A stretch of DNA of 64,000 bases from Armatimonadota bacterium (GCA_031081585.1 JAVHLY010000011.1:1-64000); one strand, 5' to 3'. Counted from the first letter of the stretch, positions 18,040 through 26,805 are shown. Notes: generated by a model from the sequence alone, not told the origin. Numbers and translations are program-made.

Positions 18040-18810
18040 TCAGCGGCGGGCGCGGGTGCGGCGCAGCTCCTCCAGCAGCAGGGGGTTGAGGACCTTGATG
18101 TAGGTGCCCTTCATGCCCAGGGAGCGGGAGCGGATGACGGTGGCGCTCTCCAGCTTGCGCAGGGCGTTCACGATGACGGAGCGGGTGATGCCCACGCGGT
18201 CGGCCACGCGGCTGGCTACGACCACGCCCTCCGGGCCGCGCAGCTCGCTCAGGATGTGCCAGACCGCCTCGGCCTCGGAGAGGGAGAGGGCGGCGAGCGC
18301 CGCGCGCACCTGCTCGCGGGCCTGCTGCTCCCGCGCCTCCGCCGCCGGCGGAGGCGGGCGGCGGGCCTCCAGGCTGAGGATGGTGGCGGCATACTCCCCC
18401 AGCACCAGGTCCTTCTCGTCGAACCCGCCGTGGCTGCGTAGCAGCAGGAGCCAGCCCAGCCGCCGGCTGGCCACGCGCAGGGGGATGACGGTGGCCTGCC
18501 GCTCCGGCCCGGTCCCGCGCAACAGCGACAGGATCCCGTCGTGGCGCACGTTGCCCTCGATGCGGTCGATGGTCCCGAGCGCCTCCCGCGCCGCCGGCGG
18601 CAGGTCCCGCCCCGGCGCCAGCTCCTCCCGCAGGGGGTGGGCGGGGTGCGGGGCCAGGGCCTGGACGCGCCCCCCCTCGCCCACCACCAGGACGGTGGCG
18701 GCGGTGACGGCGGCCAGGCGCTGCGTCACGTCCCCGACGTCCACGTGCGCCTCGTCCGAGGCTTCGACGAGTTCGGTGATCGCCCGCGTCTTCTCCAGCA
18801 GGGATTCCAT
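18040..18810 (-). CDS. codY: GTP/branched-chain amino acid-sensing repressor CodY
   Basis: Global regulator of nutrient limitation in Firmicutes. From the ATG at 18810 the protein is 256 residues (family about 259) and begins like known CodY proteins (MESLLEKTRAITELV). It has an N-terminal GAF domain and a C-terminal winged helix: AEAVWHILSELRGPEGVVVASRVADRVGITRSVIVNALRKLES, followed by the family-specific SRSLGMKGTYIKVLNP. The frame continues upstream to 18918, but that extension is not conserved. Neighbour is topA; xerC and hslVU, which usually lie between them, are missing. CodY outside Firmicutes is rare, so it is a useful taxonomic marker. Confidence 0.92.
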   Translation of the reverse strand: MESLLEKTRAITELVEASDEAHVDVGDVTQRLAAVTAATVLVVGEGGRVQALAPHPAHPLREELAPGRDLPPAAREALGTIDRIEGNVRHDGILSLLRGTGPERQATVIPLRVASRRLGWLLLLRSHGGFDEKDLVLGEYAATILSLEARRPPPPAAEAREQQAREQVRAALAALSLSEAEAVWHILSELRGPEGVVVASRVADRVGITRSVIVNALRKLESATVIRSRSLGMKGTYIKVLNPLLLEELRRTRARR

Positions 18811-18998
18811 CACCCGGGGCTCCGGTTCGGCGTCGTCCTCCCCATTCGTGTGGCCGTCAGGATCATGGTGCCGCTCCTGTTCACAAATTAAACACAGTTG
18901 CGATAATGACAGGCTCACCCGGAGGGAGGAACGGGGCAGGCTGCGTGGAGGGGGTGACGGCGCGGCGGGCGGCGCCGCGGGCGGGGTGGATGGGGCGG

Positions 18999-19068
18999 CG
19001 GGTCAGACGGGGACGGCGGGTCGAGGGGGACGACGGGTCGAGGGGGACGACGGGTCAGACGGGGACGG
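18999..19068. repeat. Four-unit tandem repeat spanning the topA 3' end
   Basis: Units of 18, 17, 17 and 18 bases at 18999, 19017, 19034 and 19051. The inner two are identical and the outer two are identical to each other; all begin CGGGTC. The last unit contains the topA stop codon (19057-19055). It looks like a slippage expansion just beyond a gene end. Confidence 0.85.
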
Positions 19069-21187
19069 CTTCGGGCTGGCGGGCGGGCTCGGTGTGGCCG
19101 CAGGCCTTGTTCGTGCAGGCGATGGTCGTGGCCCGCCGCGTGCGCTTCTCCACCATCAGGCTGCCGCAGCGGGGGCAGCGCTGCGCCACCGGCCGCGCCC
19201 ACGAGGTGAAGCGGCAGGCGGGGTAGGTGACGCACCCGTAGAAGGTGCGCCCCTTGCGGGTGCGCCGCTCCACGATCTCCCCCCCGCAGAACGGGCAGGC
19301 CACGCCGATCCCCAGCGGGCGCGTGTAGCGGCACTCGGGGAACCCCGTGCAGGCGATGAACTCGCCGAAGCGGCCGTGCTTGCGCACCAGCGGGCGCCCG
19401 CACTCGGGGCAGGCCTCCCCGATGGCCACCTCGGGGAAGTCCACCGCCTCGATGAGGCGCTCGGCCCGCCGCAGGTCCCGGGCGAAGGGCGTGTAGAACT
19501 CGCGCACGACCTGCACCCACGGCCGGCGCCCCTCCTCGATCTCGTCGAGCTCCTCCTCCAGCTGGGCGGTGAAGTGCAGGTCGAAGACGTCGGGGAAGTG
19601 CTCCACCAGTAGGTCGGTGACGAGCACGCCCAGGTCGGTGGGGCGCAGCCGCCGGTCCTCCACGCGCACGTAGCCGCGCGACTTGATCGTCTCCAGCGTG
19701 GGCGCGTAGGTGCTGGGCCGGCCGATGCCCAGCTCCTCCAGCGCCCGCACCAGCGAGGCCTCGGTGTAGCGCGGCGGCGGCTGGGTGAAGTGCTGGCGCG
19801 GGTCGATGCGCAGCAGCCGCAGCCCCTGGCCGTCAGCCAGGGCGGGGAGCCACCGCTCCGCCTCCTCCTCCCCGTTGTCGCTGGCTTCCCGGTAGACGAC
19901 GAGGAAGCCGGGGAAGCGCAGGCGCGCGCCGGTGGCGCGGAAGAGGAAGGGGCCGCCCCGGATGTCCACGGTGAGGGTGTCCAGCACGGCCGAGGCCATC
20001 TGGCTGGCCACGAAGCGCTTCCAGATCAGCTCGTAGAGGCGGTGCTGGTCCCAGCGCAGGTGGCGCTTCACCTGGTCGGGCGTGCGCGTCACCGCGGTGG
20101 GGCGGATGGCCTCGTGTGCCTCCTGGGCCTCGCGCCGCGAGCGGTAGCGGCGCGGGGTGTCGGGGACGTAGGCGGCGCCGTAGGCGGCGGCGATGTAGCG
20201 GCGGGCCTCCGCCTGGGCCGCCTCGCTGACGCGCACCGAGTCGGTGCGCATGTAGGTGATGAGGCCCACTGTGCCCTCGTCGCCCAGGTCGACGCCCTCG
20301 TAGAGCTGCTGGGCCAGGCGCATCGTCCGCGCCGCGGTGAAGCCCAGCTGGCGGTAGGCCTCCTGCTGCAGGGTGCTGGTGATGAACGGGGGCGCGGGGT
20401 GGCGCAGGCGCTCCCCCTGGCGCACCTCGGCCACCTGGTAGGCCTGCCGGCGGATCTCCTCGACCAGGGCCTGGGCCTGGGCCGCGGTGCGGATGACCTC
20501 GACGTTGGCCTCCAGCGGCGTCCCGTAGCGCGTCCCGTCGCGGCTTACCAGCCGCGCGGGGACGGCGGCGTCGGGGCCGTCCGGGGTGAAGACCCCCTCG
20601 ATGGACCAGTACTCCTCCGGGCGGAAGCGCGCGATCTCGCGCTCGCGGTCGACCACCAGCCGCACGGCCACCGACTGCACCCGCCCCGCCGACAGCCCGC
20701 CGCGCACCTTCTTCCACAGCAGCGGGCTGAGCTTGTAGCCGACCAGGCGGTCCAGGATGCGGCGGGCCTGCTGGGCGTCCACCCGGCGCAGGTCGATGTC
20801 GCGCGGCGCGGCCAGCGCGCGCTCCACCGCGTCGCGGGTGACCTCGTGGAACTCGATGCGCCGGATGTTGGGGTTGACCGGGGTGAGGGCGTCCTTGAGG
20901 TGCCAGGCGATGGCCTCTCCCTCGCGGTCGGGGTCGGTGGCCATGACGACCCCCTGGGCCTTGCGGGCCGCCTCGCGCAGCCCCTTGAGCACCGCCCCCT
21001 TGCCCTTGATGACGATGTACTTGGGGGTGAAGTCGCGCTCGACGTCGACGCCGAGCTGGCTCTTGGGGAGGTCGCGCACGTGCCCCATGGACGCGGCCAC
21101 CTCGTAGCGGCGCGCCGGCAGGAACTTGCGCAGCGTCCGCGCCTTCGTGGGGGACTCGACGACGACCAGGGTCTTCGGCTTCGCCAT
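19055..21187 (-). CDS. topA: DNA topoisomerase I
   Basis: Type IA enzyme relaxing negative supercoils. From MAKPKTLVVVESPTKA (ATG at 21187) it is 710 residues. Seen are the Toprim acidic motif DPDREGEAIAWHL, the active-site tyrosine in ITYMRTDSVRVS, and three C-terminal four-cysteine zinc ribbons (CPECGRPLV...CTGFPEC, CPFCGGEIV...CVTYPAC, CPRCGSLMV...CTNKAC). Frame upstream to 21304 is open but not conserved. It lies downstream of dprA, as in Bacillus. The last codons fall inside a tandem repeat, without disrupting the zinc ribbons. Confidence 0.95.
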   Translation of the reverse strand: MAKPKTLVVVESPTKARTLRKFLPARRYEVAASMGHVRDLPKSQLGVDVERDFTPKYIVIKGKGAVLKGLREAARKAQGVVMATDPDREGEAIAWHLKDALTPVNPNIRRIEFHEVTRDAVERALAAPRDIDLRRVDAQQARRILDRLVGYKLSPLLWKKVRGGLSAGRVQSVAVRLVVDREREIARFRPEEYWSIEGVFTPDGPDAAVPARLVSRDGTRYGTPLEANVEVIRTAAQAQALVEEIRRQAYQVAEVRQGERLRHPAPPFITSTLQQEAYRQLGFTAARTMRLAQQLYEGVDLGDEGTVGLITYMRTDSVRVSEAAQAEARRYIAAAYGAAYVPDTPRRYRSRREAQEAHEAIRPTAVTRTPDQVKRHLRWDQHRLYELIWKRFVASQMASAVLDTLTVDIRGGPFLFRATGARLRFPGFLVVYREASDNGEEEAERWLPALADGQGLRLLRIDPRQHFTQPPPRYTEASLVRALEELGIGRPSTYAPTLETIKSRGYVRVEDRRLRPTDLGVLVTDLLVEHFPDVFDLHFTAQLEEELDEIEEGRRPWVQVVREFYTPFARDLRRAERLIEAVDFPEVAIGEACPECGRPLVRKHGRFGEFIACTGFPECRYTRPLGIGVACPFCGGEIVERRTRKGRTFYGCVTYPACRFTSWARPVAQRCPRCGSLMVEKRTRRATTIACTNKACGHTEPARQPEAVPV

Positions 21188-21307
21188 GGGTGACACGTCT
21201 TGTCTGTTTCCCCGGTCGGGACCGGACGAGACCTCGCCCGGGCCGTGTGACACCGCCCGGGGCGGTGGCCACCGGACCCGCCGACCGGGGACGGTCACAG
21301 ACACCGA

Positions 21308-21330
21308 GCGGCGGATGGACCATCCGCCGC
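21308..21330. promoter_or_regulatory. Perfect 23-base palindrome between dprA and topA
   Basis: Arms GCGGCGGATGG and CCATCCGCCGC flank a single base, 121 bases upstream of the topA ATG and 51 bases past the dprA stop. As RNA it would form an 11-bp hairpin ending dprA, but no U-tract follows on either strand. It may instead be an operator for topA. No assignment is certain. Confidence 0.45.
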
Positions 21331-21380
21331 CCCCCGCGGCCCTCCCGGGCCAAACTCATCCCCTACGGTAGCACAGGGTG

Positions 21381-22334
21381 TCAAGGCAGCCGCACGTAGC
21401 GCTGCCCCGGCAGGGCCCGCACCAGGCCGCGCAGCTCCAGCACGGTCAGCGCCGCTCCCACCGTGGCCACGGGCAGCGCACAGCGGCGGGCCAGGACGTC
21501 GATGTGCTGCGGCTCCAGCGTGAGGTGCCCGTAGAGGAGGGCCTCGGGGCCGTCCAGCGCCACGGGCTGCGGCGCCGCGGGCGGGGCGGCGCGCCGGGGG
21601 AGGCGCAGCGCGTCCAGCACGTCCTCCACGTGGCGCACCGGGGTGGCGCCCTCGTACAGGAGGCGCAGCGGCAGCGCACTCGTCGGGGCGAAGACCGACC
21701 CCGGCACGGCCAGCACCTCCCGCCCCTGGGCCAGCGCGCACTCGGCCGTGATGAGGGCGCCGCTGTCCTCCCGTCCCTCCACCACGACGACGCCGAGGCT
21801 CAGCCCGCTGATCAGGCGGTTGCGCAGCGGGAAGTGGTGGCGCAGCGGCGGCGTCCCCGGCGGGTACTCGGAGAGCACGGCGCCGGCGGCCACCACCTGC
21901 GCCAGCAATCGCGCGTGCTCGGGCGGGTAGGCGCGGTCGGGACCGCACCCCAGCACCGCCAGCGTGCGACCGCCGGCGGCCAGCGCGCCGCGGTGGGCCG
22001 CCCCGTCGATGCCGCGGGCCAGCCCGCTCACCACCGTGACGCCGTGGCGGGCCAGGTCGCGTCCCAGCTGCTCGGCGATGTGCAGGCCGTAGGGCGTGGC
22101 GCGCCGCGCCCCCACGACAGCCACGGCCACCGCGTCCTCGGGGCGCAGCGTGCCGCGCACGTAGAGCAACGGCGGCGGTTCGGTGAGCGTGCGCAGCGCC
22201 ACCGGGTAGGCGTCGTCCTCCGGCCGCACCACCGTCACCGCCGCCTCCGGCCTCGGCGCCGGTGTCGGCGTCGGCCGACCTTGCCCCCGGTCTCCCTGCC
22301 GCCCGCGCACGCCTCCTCCCTGCCGTCCGCGCAC
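21381..22334 (-). CDS. dprA: DNA-processing/competence protein DprA
   Basis: Loads RecA on incoming single-stranded DNA during transformation. The 317-residue protein contains the Rossmann-fold motifs VAVVGARRATPYG, VSGLARGIDGAAH, LGCGPDRAYPPEH and SEYPPGTPPLRHHFPLRN. It ends in a winged-helix-like domain (GPEALLYGHLTLEPQHIDVL). The first 28 residues are a low-complexity Gly/Arg/Gln/Pro stretch that repeats (RGRQGG, RGRQGD), so the true start may be further in. It begins 3 bases after the broken comM gene, implying co-transcription. Confidence 0.9.
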   Translation of the reverse strand: MRGRQGGGVRGRQGDRGQGRPTPTPAPRPEAAVTVVRPEDDAYPVALRTLTEPPPLLYVRGTLRPEDAVAVAVVGARRATPYGLHIAEQLGRDLARHGVTVVSGLARGIDGAAHRGALAAGGRTLAVLGCGPDRAYPPEHARLLAQVVAAGAVLSEYPPGTPPLRHHFPLRNRLISGLSLGVVVVEGREDSGALITAECALAQGREVLAVPGSVFAPTSALPLRLLYEGATPVRHVEDVLDALRLPRRAAPPAAPQPVALDGPEALLYGHLTLEPQHIDVLARRCALPVATVGAALTVLELRGLVRALPGQRYVRLP

Positions 22335-22337
22335 CCC

Positions 22338-23937
22338 TCACCCCGCTCCCGCCGGCCGCGCCGCTTCGTGGTCGCCCGGGCCGGCCGGCGCCGCAGGGCT
22401 CCACGCCGGCTCCCGCGGCCGGTCCAGCGCGCGGTAGGTGACCGCTTCGAGCAGGTGGTGGCGCGCGATGGCCGGCGCCCCCTCGAGGTCGGCGATGGTC
22501 CGGGCCAGGCGCACCAGCCGGTCGTGGGCGCGCGCGCTCAGCCGCAGCTGCGCCAGCGCGTCCCGCAGGAAGGCGCGGTCCTCGGCGCTGAGCCGGCAGT
22601 GGCGGCGCAGGTCGCGCGCGGTGGGTGCGGCCGCCCAGGATGCGCGCTCGCCCCGAGCGTGACGGAACGCCCGCGCCCGCGCCACCTGCGCCCGCAGGGC
22701 GGTCGAGCCCTCGCCGTCCGGTTCGGCGGTGATCTCCGCCGGGGCCAGCGCGGGCACCTCCACGTGCAGGTCGATGCGGTCGAGCAGCGGCCCGGAGACG
22801 CGGCCCAGGTAGCGGGCCACCTGCGGCGGCGTGCAGGTGCACTCCCGGCGCGGGTGGCCGTGGTAGCCGCAGGGGCAGGGGTTCATGGCGGCGACGAGGA
22901 GGAAGCGCGCGGGGTAGCGCACCGTGCCGCCGGCGCGCGCCACGGTGATGCTCCCCTCCTCCAGCGGCTCGCGCAGCGCCTCAAGCACGTCGCGGTGGAC
23001 CTCGGCGAGCTCGTCGAGGAAGAGCACCCCGCCGTGCGCCAGCGTCACCTCGCCCGGGCGGCCGGCCGTGCCCAGCAGAGCGCTGCGGCTGGCGGAGTGG
23101 TGCGGGGCGCGGAAGGGACGCGCGCTGAGGAGGCCGCCGCCCGGTGGGACCAGCCCGGCCACGCTGTAGATCGTGGTCACGTCCAGCGCCTCCTCGGGGT
23201 CGAGGGGCGGGAGGATGGAGGGCAGCCGGCGCGCCAGCATCGTCTTGCCGCTGCCGGGCGGGCCGAGCAGCAGGACGTGGTGACCGCCAGCGGCGGCCAG
23301 GACCATGGCGCGGCATGGCGCGGCGCCCCTGCCCCTGCCCCTTGACGTCGGCGAAGTCCGGACCTTCCTGGGCGGATGGCGCCCGCGCCGGCGCGACGGG
23401 CGGCACCGGCTCGCGCCCCAGTAGCCGGACCACGGCCTGGGCGAGGGAGGCGGCCGGCACGACCGTGACGCCCTCCACGACGGCCGCCTCGGCGGCGTTG
23501 CCCTCCGGGACGACCAGGCGGCGCACGCCCAGGCGCCGCGCCAGGCGCGCGACGGCCAGCGCACCGCGGACCGGGCGGATTCGTCCATCCAGGGAGAGCT
23601 CACCCACGACGAGCGCCCCGTCGGCCAGCGCCGGCGGAACCTGCCCGGTGGCGACGAGCAGCCCCAGGGCGATGGGCAGGTCGTAGGCGGCGCCGTCCTT
23701 GCGCAGGTCGGCCGGTGCCAGGTTCGCCAAGATGCGCCGCGCCGGGACCCGGTGGCCGGAGTTCTTCACCGCCGCGCGCACCCGCTCGCGGGCATCCTGC
23801 TCCGAGGCGTCGGTGAGCCCGGTGATGGCGAACGCGGGCAACCCCGGCGAGACGTCGACCTCCACCTCGACTGGCACCGCCTCGATGCCTGCGAGCGTCG
23901 CGCTTCCCACACGCGCCAGCATCTCTCCCCTTTTCAT
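22338..23937 (-). pseudogene. comM: comM/yifB Mg-chelatase-like AAA+ ATPase, frameshifted by a 10-bp duplication
   Basis: ComM is a hexameric helicase promoting branch migration during natural transformation. The N-terminal half (MLARVGSATLAGIEAVPVEV to APSAQEGPDFADVKGQ) lies in one frame. The AAA+ half (VLLLGPPGSGKTMLARRLPS, FLDELAEVHRDVLEALREPL, NPCPCGYHGHP) lies in another. The break is exactly a 10-base perfect tandem duplication at 23304-23323; removing one copy restores KGQGQGRRAMVLAAAGGH, with the same length as the family's KGQEHAKRALEVAAAGGH. All catalytic motifs are otherwise intact, so the lesion is recent or an assembly artefact. As written, only truncated products are made. Confidence 0.88.
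23304..23323. repeat. Perfect 10-bp tandem duplication inside comM
   Basis: CATGGCGCGG occurs twice in direct succession (23304-23313 and 23314-23323). The flanking sequence also has a six-base repeat (GCCCCT, three copies at 23325-23342), making the spot slippage-prone. It accounts for the comM frameshift. Confidence 0.95.
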
Positions 23938-23965
23938 CGGCCGGATGCGGCAGAATTAAGGGACG

Positions 23966-24556
23966 ATGGCGGAGAACCGGCTCCTCTCCATCGGGCTCGC
24001 CCTCCTTCTCCTGACCGTCTCCCTGGGGCTGGGGTGGCTGGCCGGGCGGCTCTTCGAGGCCGGGTCCGCCCCGACGGTGAACGAGGCGGCGCTGCCGCCG
24101 CCCCCGACGATTCCACCGGGCTCCGCTCCCGCACGGATGGTCGGCGGGCCGCGGACGCCCGGCGCCACCGCCACCGTCCGGCCGACGCGGCCGGCGCCGG
24201 GCGGGGCTCCTGCCGCAGCCGGCCCGATGTCGACGCCGACGCCGTCACCGCAAACCTCGCCGCCTCCGCCGGCCGCGCGCGCCACGCCCATCGTGCTGGG
24301 ACAGAGCGAGGTGGTCTCGCCGGCGCCTGCTAGGCGTCCGCTGCACATCGTGCAGGTGGCAGTCGTGGAGACGCGGGAGGAGGCGCAAGCCCTGATGGTC
24401 CGGCTCCGGGGCCTGGGGTTTGCGCCCTACCTCGTCGCCACGCGCGAAGGGTTCGCCGTGCGCCTGGGGGCGTTCCGCCGCGCCGCACACGCCGCGGCCC
24501 TCGTCCGCCGGGCGGAGGCGGCCGGAGTGTCCGTCACGGTGATCGTGCGTCCCTGA
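23966..24556 (+). CDS. Membrane-anchored SPOR-domain protein
   Basis: A 196-residue protein with an N-terminal membrane helix (LLSIGLALLLLTVSLGLGWL), a Pro/Ala/Thr-rich linker of about 80 residues, and a C-terminal SPOR domain (HIVQVAVVETREEAQALMVRL then VRLGAFRRAAHAAALVRRAEAAG). SPOR domains bind denuded glycan strands at the division septum, so the protein probably localises to septal peptidoglycan with the SPOR domain outside the cytoplasmic membrane. It diverges from comM, 28 bases away, and is one of few plus-strand genes. The start follows AAGGGACG, an acceptable ribosome binding site. Confidence 0.82.
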   Translation: MAENRLLSIGLALLLLTVSLGLGWLAGRLFEAGSAPTVNEAALPPPPTIPPGSAPARMVGGPRTPGATATVRPTRPAPGGAPAAAGPMSTPTPSPQTSPPPPAARATPIVLGQSEVVSPAPARRPLHIVQVAVVETREEAQALMVRLRGLGFAPYLVATREGFAVRLGAFRRAAHAAALVRRAEAAGVSVTVIVRP

Positions 24557-24594
24557 CGGGATCCCGCGGCGGCCGGCCCCGTGGCCTTCGGCCC

Positions 24595-25053
24595 TCAGAC
24601 CGGTTCCACCGGGTCGCCCACGCGGATCGTCCCGTCGCTGAGGATCGCCGCGCGCAGCCCGCCCCGGTGCACCAGGCCGCGCAGCACCCCCGGCCGGGTG
24701 AGCTGCTGCAGGTGGTGGCACGGTTCGCACAGGCCCACCCCGCGCAGGCGCACCTCGCCGACGCGGAACTCCCGGTGGACGAAGTGGTTGAGCGGGACGC
24801 CCCGCGTGACGATGTTGCGGCGCGTCTCCCCCGGGTCGATGACGACCCCGTAGTCGCGGGCGAGCGCGTCGACCGCCTCGGCCTCGACGAGGGTGACCTG
24901 CTGGCCACCGTGGCCGTGTGGCGACGGGGCGCCCTCGTAGTAGCGGTCGCCGACCAGCCCGCGTCCGGCCTCAGCCCTGACCTCCGTCACCGACTGCATG
25001 GGGGCGCCCGGGGCGGCGGCGATGTGGATCGATTCCACGACGCCACGTACCAC
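24595..25053 (-). CDS. MOSC-domain protein
   Basis: A protein of about 150 residues with the MOSC (molybdenum cofactor sulfurase C-terminal) fold: VESIHIAAAPGAPMQSVTEV, then GRGLVGDRYYEG, a TLVEAEAVDAL segment, RNIVTRGVPLNHFV and the cysteine-containing GLCEPCHHLQQLTRPG. Stand-alone MOSC proteins (YiiM/YuaD-like) handle sulfur or metal-cofactor-related detoxification; the substrate here is unknown. The start is uncertain: GTG at 25053 or 25038, both without a good ribosome binding site. A longer open frame to 25746 is antisense to the DDE protein gene and is not coding. It is divergent from that gene across a 220-base gap with no recognisable signal. Confidence 0.8.
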   Translation of the reverse strand: MVRGVVESIHIAAAPGAPMQSVTEVRAEAGRGLVGDRYYEGAPSPHGHGGQQVTLVEAEAVDALARDYGVVIDPGETRRNIVTRGVPLNHFVHREFRVGEVRLRGVGLCEPCHHLQQLTRPGVLRGLVHRGGLRAAILSDGTIRVGDPVEPV

Positions 25054-25273
25054 CAGGGCGGGCTGGCTCGCCGACCGGGCCGCTGTGCCCCCGGTCGACC
25101 GGCCCGCCCGGCCGTGACGGAGATGGTCAGCAGCACGGTCGGCCATCGCCGGGAAGCTTTCCCCGGCGGGGCGGACCCACCCTGCCGGTCGGGGCGCTAC
25201 CCGGAACTCCTTCATGCCGGTCGGAGGGAAGTCTGCGGGAGGTCTAGGGCCGGCCCGCGCCGGGCACGAACCG

Positions 25274-26431
25274 ATGGACCGAGGAACGACAGCGGCCATG
25301 GCTGACGACGCCGTCACGGAGGCCCGAAAGGGGGACTCGGAGGGATGGCCCCCCAGCGTCCCAGAGCGTCCCATCGCCTTCCTCCTCCTGGACGGTCTCC
25401 GCCGCCCCGGGCGAGGCAGCGACGTGCTGCTCTGCGCCCTGGGCCTCACCCTGGACGGGGAGCGTGTGCCGCTCGCCGCCCGGCCGGCCGCCCGCGAGGA
25501 CGAGCACAACTGGCGCGAACTCCTGCGCGGGCTGCGCGAGCGCGGCATCGGGGGCGAGCTCGTCCTCATCGCCTCCGACGGCCATCCGGCGTTAGTCAAA
25601 GCGGCGCAAGCCACCTTCCCGGACGTTCCGCAGCAGTTGAGCGTCCCCCACCGGCTGCTCGCGCTGGCCCGTCGCATCAGCCCGCGGTGGCGCCGCGCCT
25701 GCATGAACGAAGCGCGCCAGATCTTCACGGCGCCCGACCGCGGCACCGCCGTGGCCCGGTTCCGCGAGTGGCACGGGCGGTGGCTGCGCCTGGGCGAGCC
25801 GGCGGTGCGAACGATGGAGCCGGACCTGGCCGCCTGCCTGGCCTTCTACCGCTTCCCGCCGCACCTCTGGCCGCGCATCCGCACCGTCAGCGCCGTCGAG
25901 CAAGCCTTCAGGCACGTGCGGCGAGAGCAGGAAATCACCCGGATTCCTGAGCCGGCAGTGCCGGAGGCGACAGAGCTGGACCGCTCCGACTTGCCCCCAG
26001 CGGAGCCGGTGGCGGTGGACCCCGAAGCGGTAGGTGCGGCAGCCCCCTGGCCTCGGGGTCCCGTGCCTGAGATGCTCCCCGACGTCGAGCCCGGGGAAAG
26101 GACAGAGCCACCTGCGCCCGTCGTCGGCCTCTCCGACACCGCGCCCGTGCTCGACCCCCAGCCCCTCTCTCCGACTGACGCAGCCCCGGCTCAGGAGGTG
26201 TGGGCGCTCCAGGAGGTGGACCGCGAGCCCGTCTGGCCGGTCGGCCCGCAAGGGAGCATCCCGTCCGGCCGCGTCGAACCCGGCCCCGCCGCAGCGGACG
26301 GACCACCGCAGGAGGTGCAGCCCCGCCCGGCGCTGCGCGAGGGTCTGACCAGTTGGCGCTGGGTCGCCCTGGTTGTCCTCGTCGTGGTGCTGGGGCTGGC
26401 GGCGGGCGTGGTCCTGGCCCTGCGCTCCTAG
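25274..26431 (+). CDS. IS256-type DDE core fused to a C-terminal membrane anchor
   Basis: From the ATG at 25274 (others at 25214 and 25298) the protein is 385 residues. Residues about 30-220 match the IS256/mutator transposase core. The catalytic acids are D40 (LLLDG), D102 (IASDGHPAL) and E209 (RTVSAVEQAFRHVRRE), spaced 62 and 107, close to known IS256 enzymes. Also present are WRELLRGLRERGIGG, QIFTAPDRGTAV, LAFYRFPPHLWPRIR. The roughly 150-residue N-terminal DNA-binding region of IS256 transposases is absent, and the usual QRCxxH motif is QLSVPH. Residues 220-360 form a Pro/Glu-rich linker, and 361-383 a membrane helix (WRWVALVVLVVVLGLAAGVV) with a short basic tail. No terminal inverted repeats or target duplication are evident. 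I infer a domesticated, membrane-tethered transposase derivative of unknown role. Confidence 0.8.
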   Translation: MDRGTTAAMADDAVTEARKGDSEGWPPSVPERPIAFLLLDGLRRPGRGSDVLLCALGLTLDGERVPLAARPAAREDEHNWRELLRGLRERGIGGELVLIASDGHPALVKAAQATFPDVPQQLSVPHRLLALARRISPRWRRACMNEARQIFTAPDRGTAVARFREWHGRWLRLGEPAVRTMEPDLAACLAFYRFPPHLWPRIRTVSAVEQAFRHVRREQEITRIPEPAVPEATELDRSDLPPAEPVAVDPEAVGAAAPWPRGPVPEMLPDVEPGERTEPPAPVVGLSDTAPVLDPQPLSPTDAAPAQEVWALQEVDREPVWPVGPQGSIPSGRVEPGPAAADGPPQEVQPRPALREGLTSWRWVALVVLVVVLGLAAGVVLALRS

Positions 26432-26805
26432 CCGCCCCGGTCCCCTTCTCCGAACGCATCGCGCACCACCTCGATCCGCGCCCGGCCGGCCCGCACGGCC
26501 AGCGCCACCACGTCGAACCGGCAGGGTCGGTCTGCCAGGCCCCGGGCGGCCACGAACGCCCGCGCCAGTCTGAGCAGCCGGCGTCGCTTGGCCGCGTCGA
26601 CCGCCTCTGCCCCGCCGCCCGCCCGGCCGGAGCGGCGGGTCTTCACCTCCACGAAGACGACGGCTTCGCCGTCGAGGGCCACCAGGTCCAGCTCCCCCAG
26701 ACGCGTCCGCAGGTTCCGGGCGATGATCCGGTACCCGCGCGCCTGGAGGTACCGGGCGGCCACCTCTTCGCCGCGCCGGCCCAGCACCTGCCGTCTTCCG
26801 CTCAC
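26428..26805 (-). CDS. yraN: YraN/UPF0102 nuclease-like protein
   Basis: A 125-residue member of the YraN family with a restriction-endonuclease-like fold. Seen are GRRGEEVAARYLQARGYRIIARN, the catalytic-type LGELDLVALDG and VVFVEVKTRRS (the E-x-K motif), and KRRRLLRLARAFV. The biological role is unproven, probably nucleic acid processing. It is convergent with the DDE-anchor gene, overlapping its last four bases, and lies next to rnhB as in many Firmicutes. Confidence 0.9.
   Translation of the reverse strand: MSGRRQVLGRRGEEVAARYLQARGYRIIARNLRTRLGELDLVALDGEAVVFVEVKTRRSGRAGGGAEAVDAAKRRRLLRLARAFVAARGLADRPCRFDVVALAVRAGRARIEVVRDAFGEGDRGG

Noticed and set aside
18811-18930. CodY-binding box or promoter upstream of codY
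   Set aside because: AT-rich words exist (TTTAATTTGTGAA) but do not match the CodY box or a spaced promoter pair well enough.
21308-21330. Rho-independent terminator after dprA
   Set aside because: A perfect stem but no U-tract on either strand; kept only as a palindrome of unknown role.
25054-26500. Terminal inverted repeats or target duplication around the DDE-anchor gene
   Set aside because: Looked for matching ends on both sides and saw none, so I do not call an insertion sequence.
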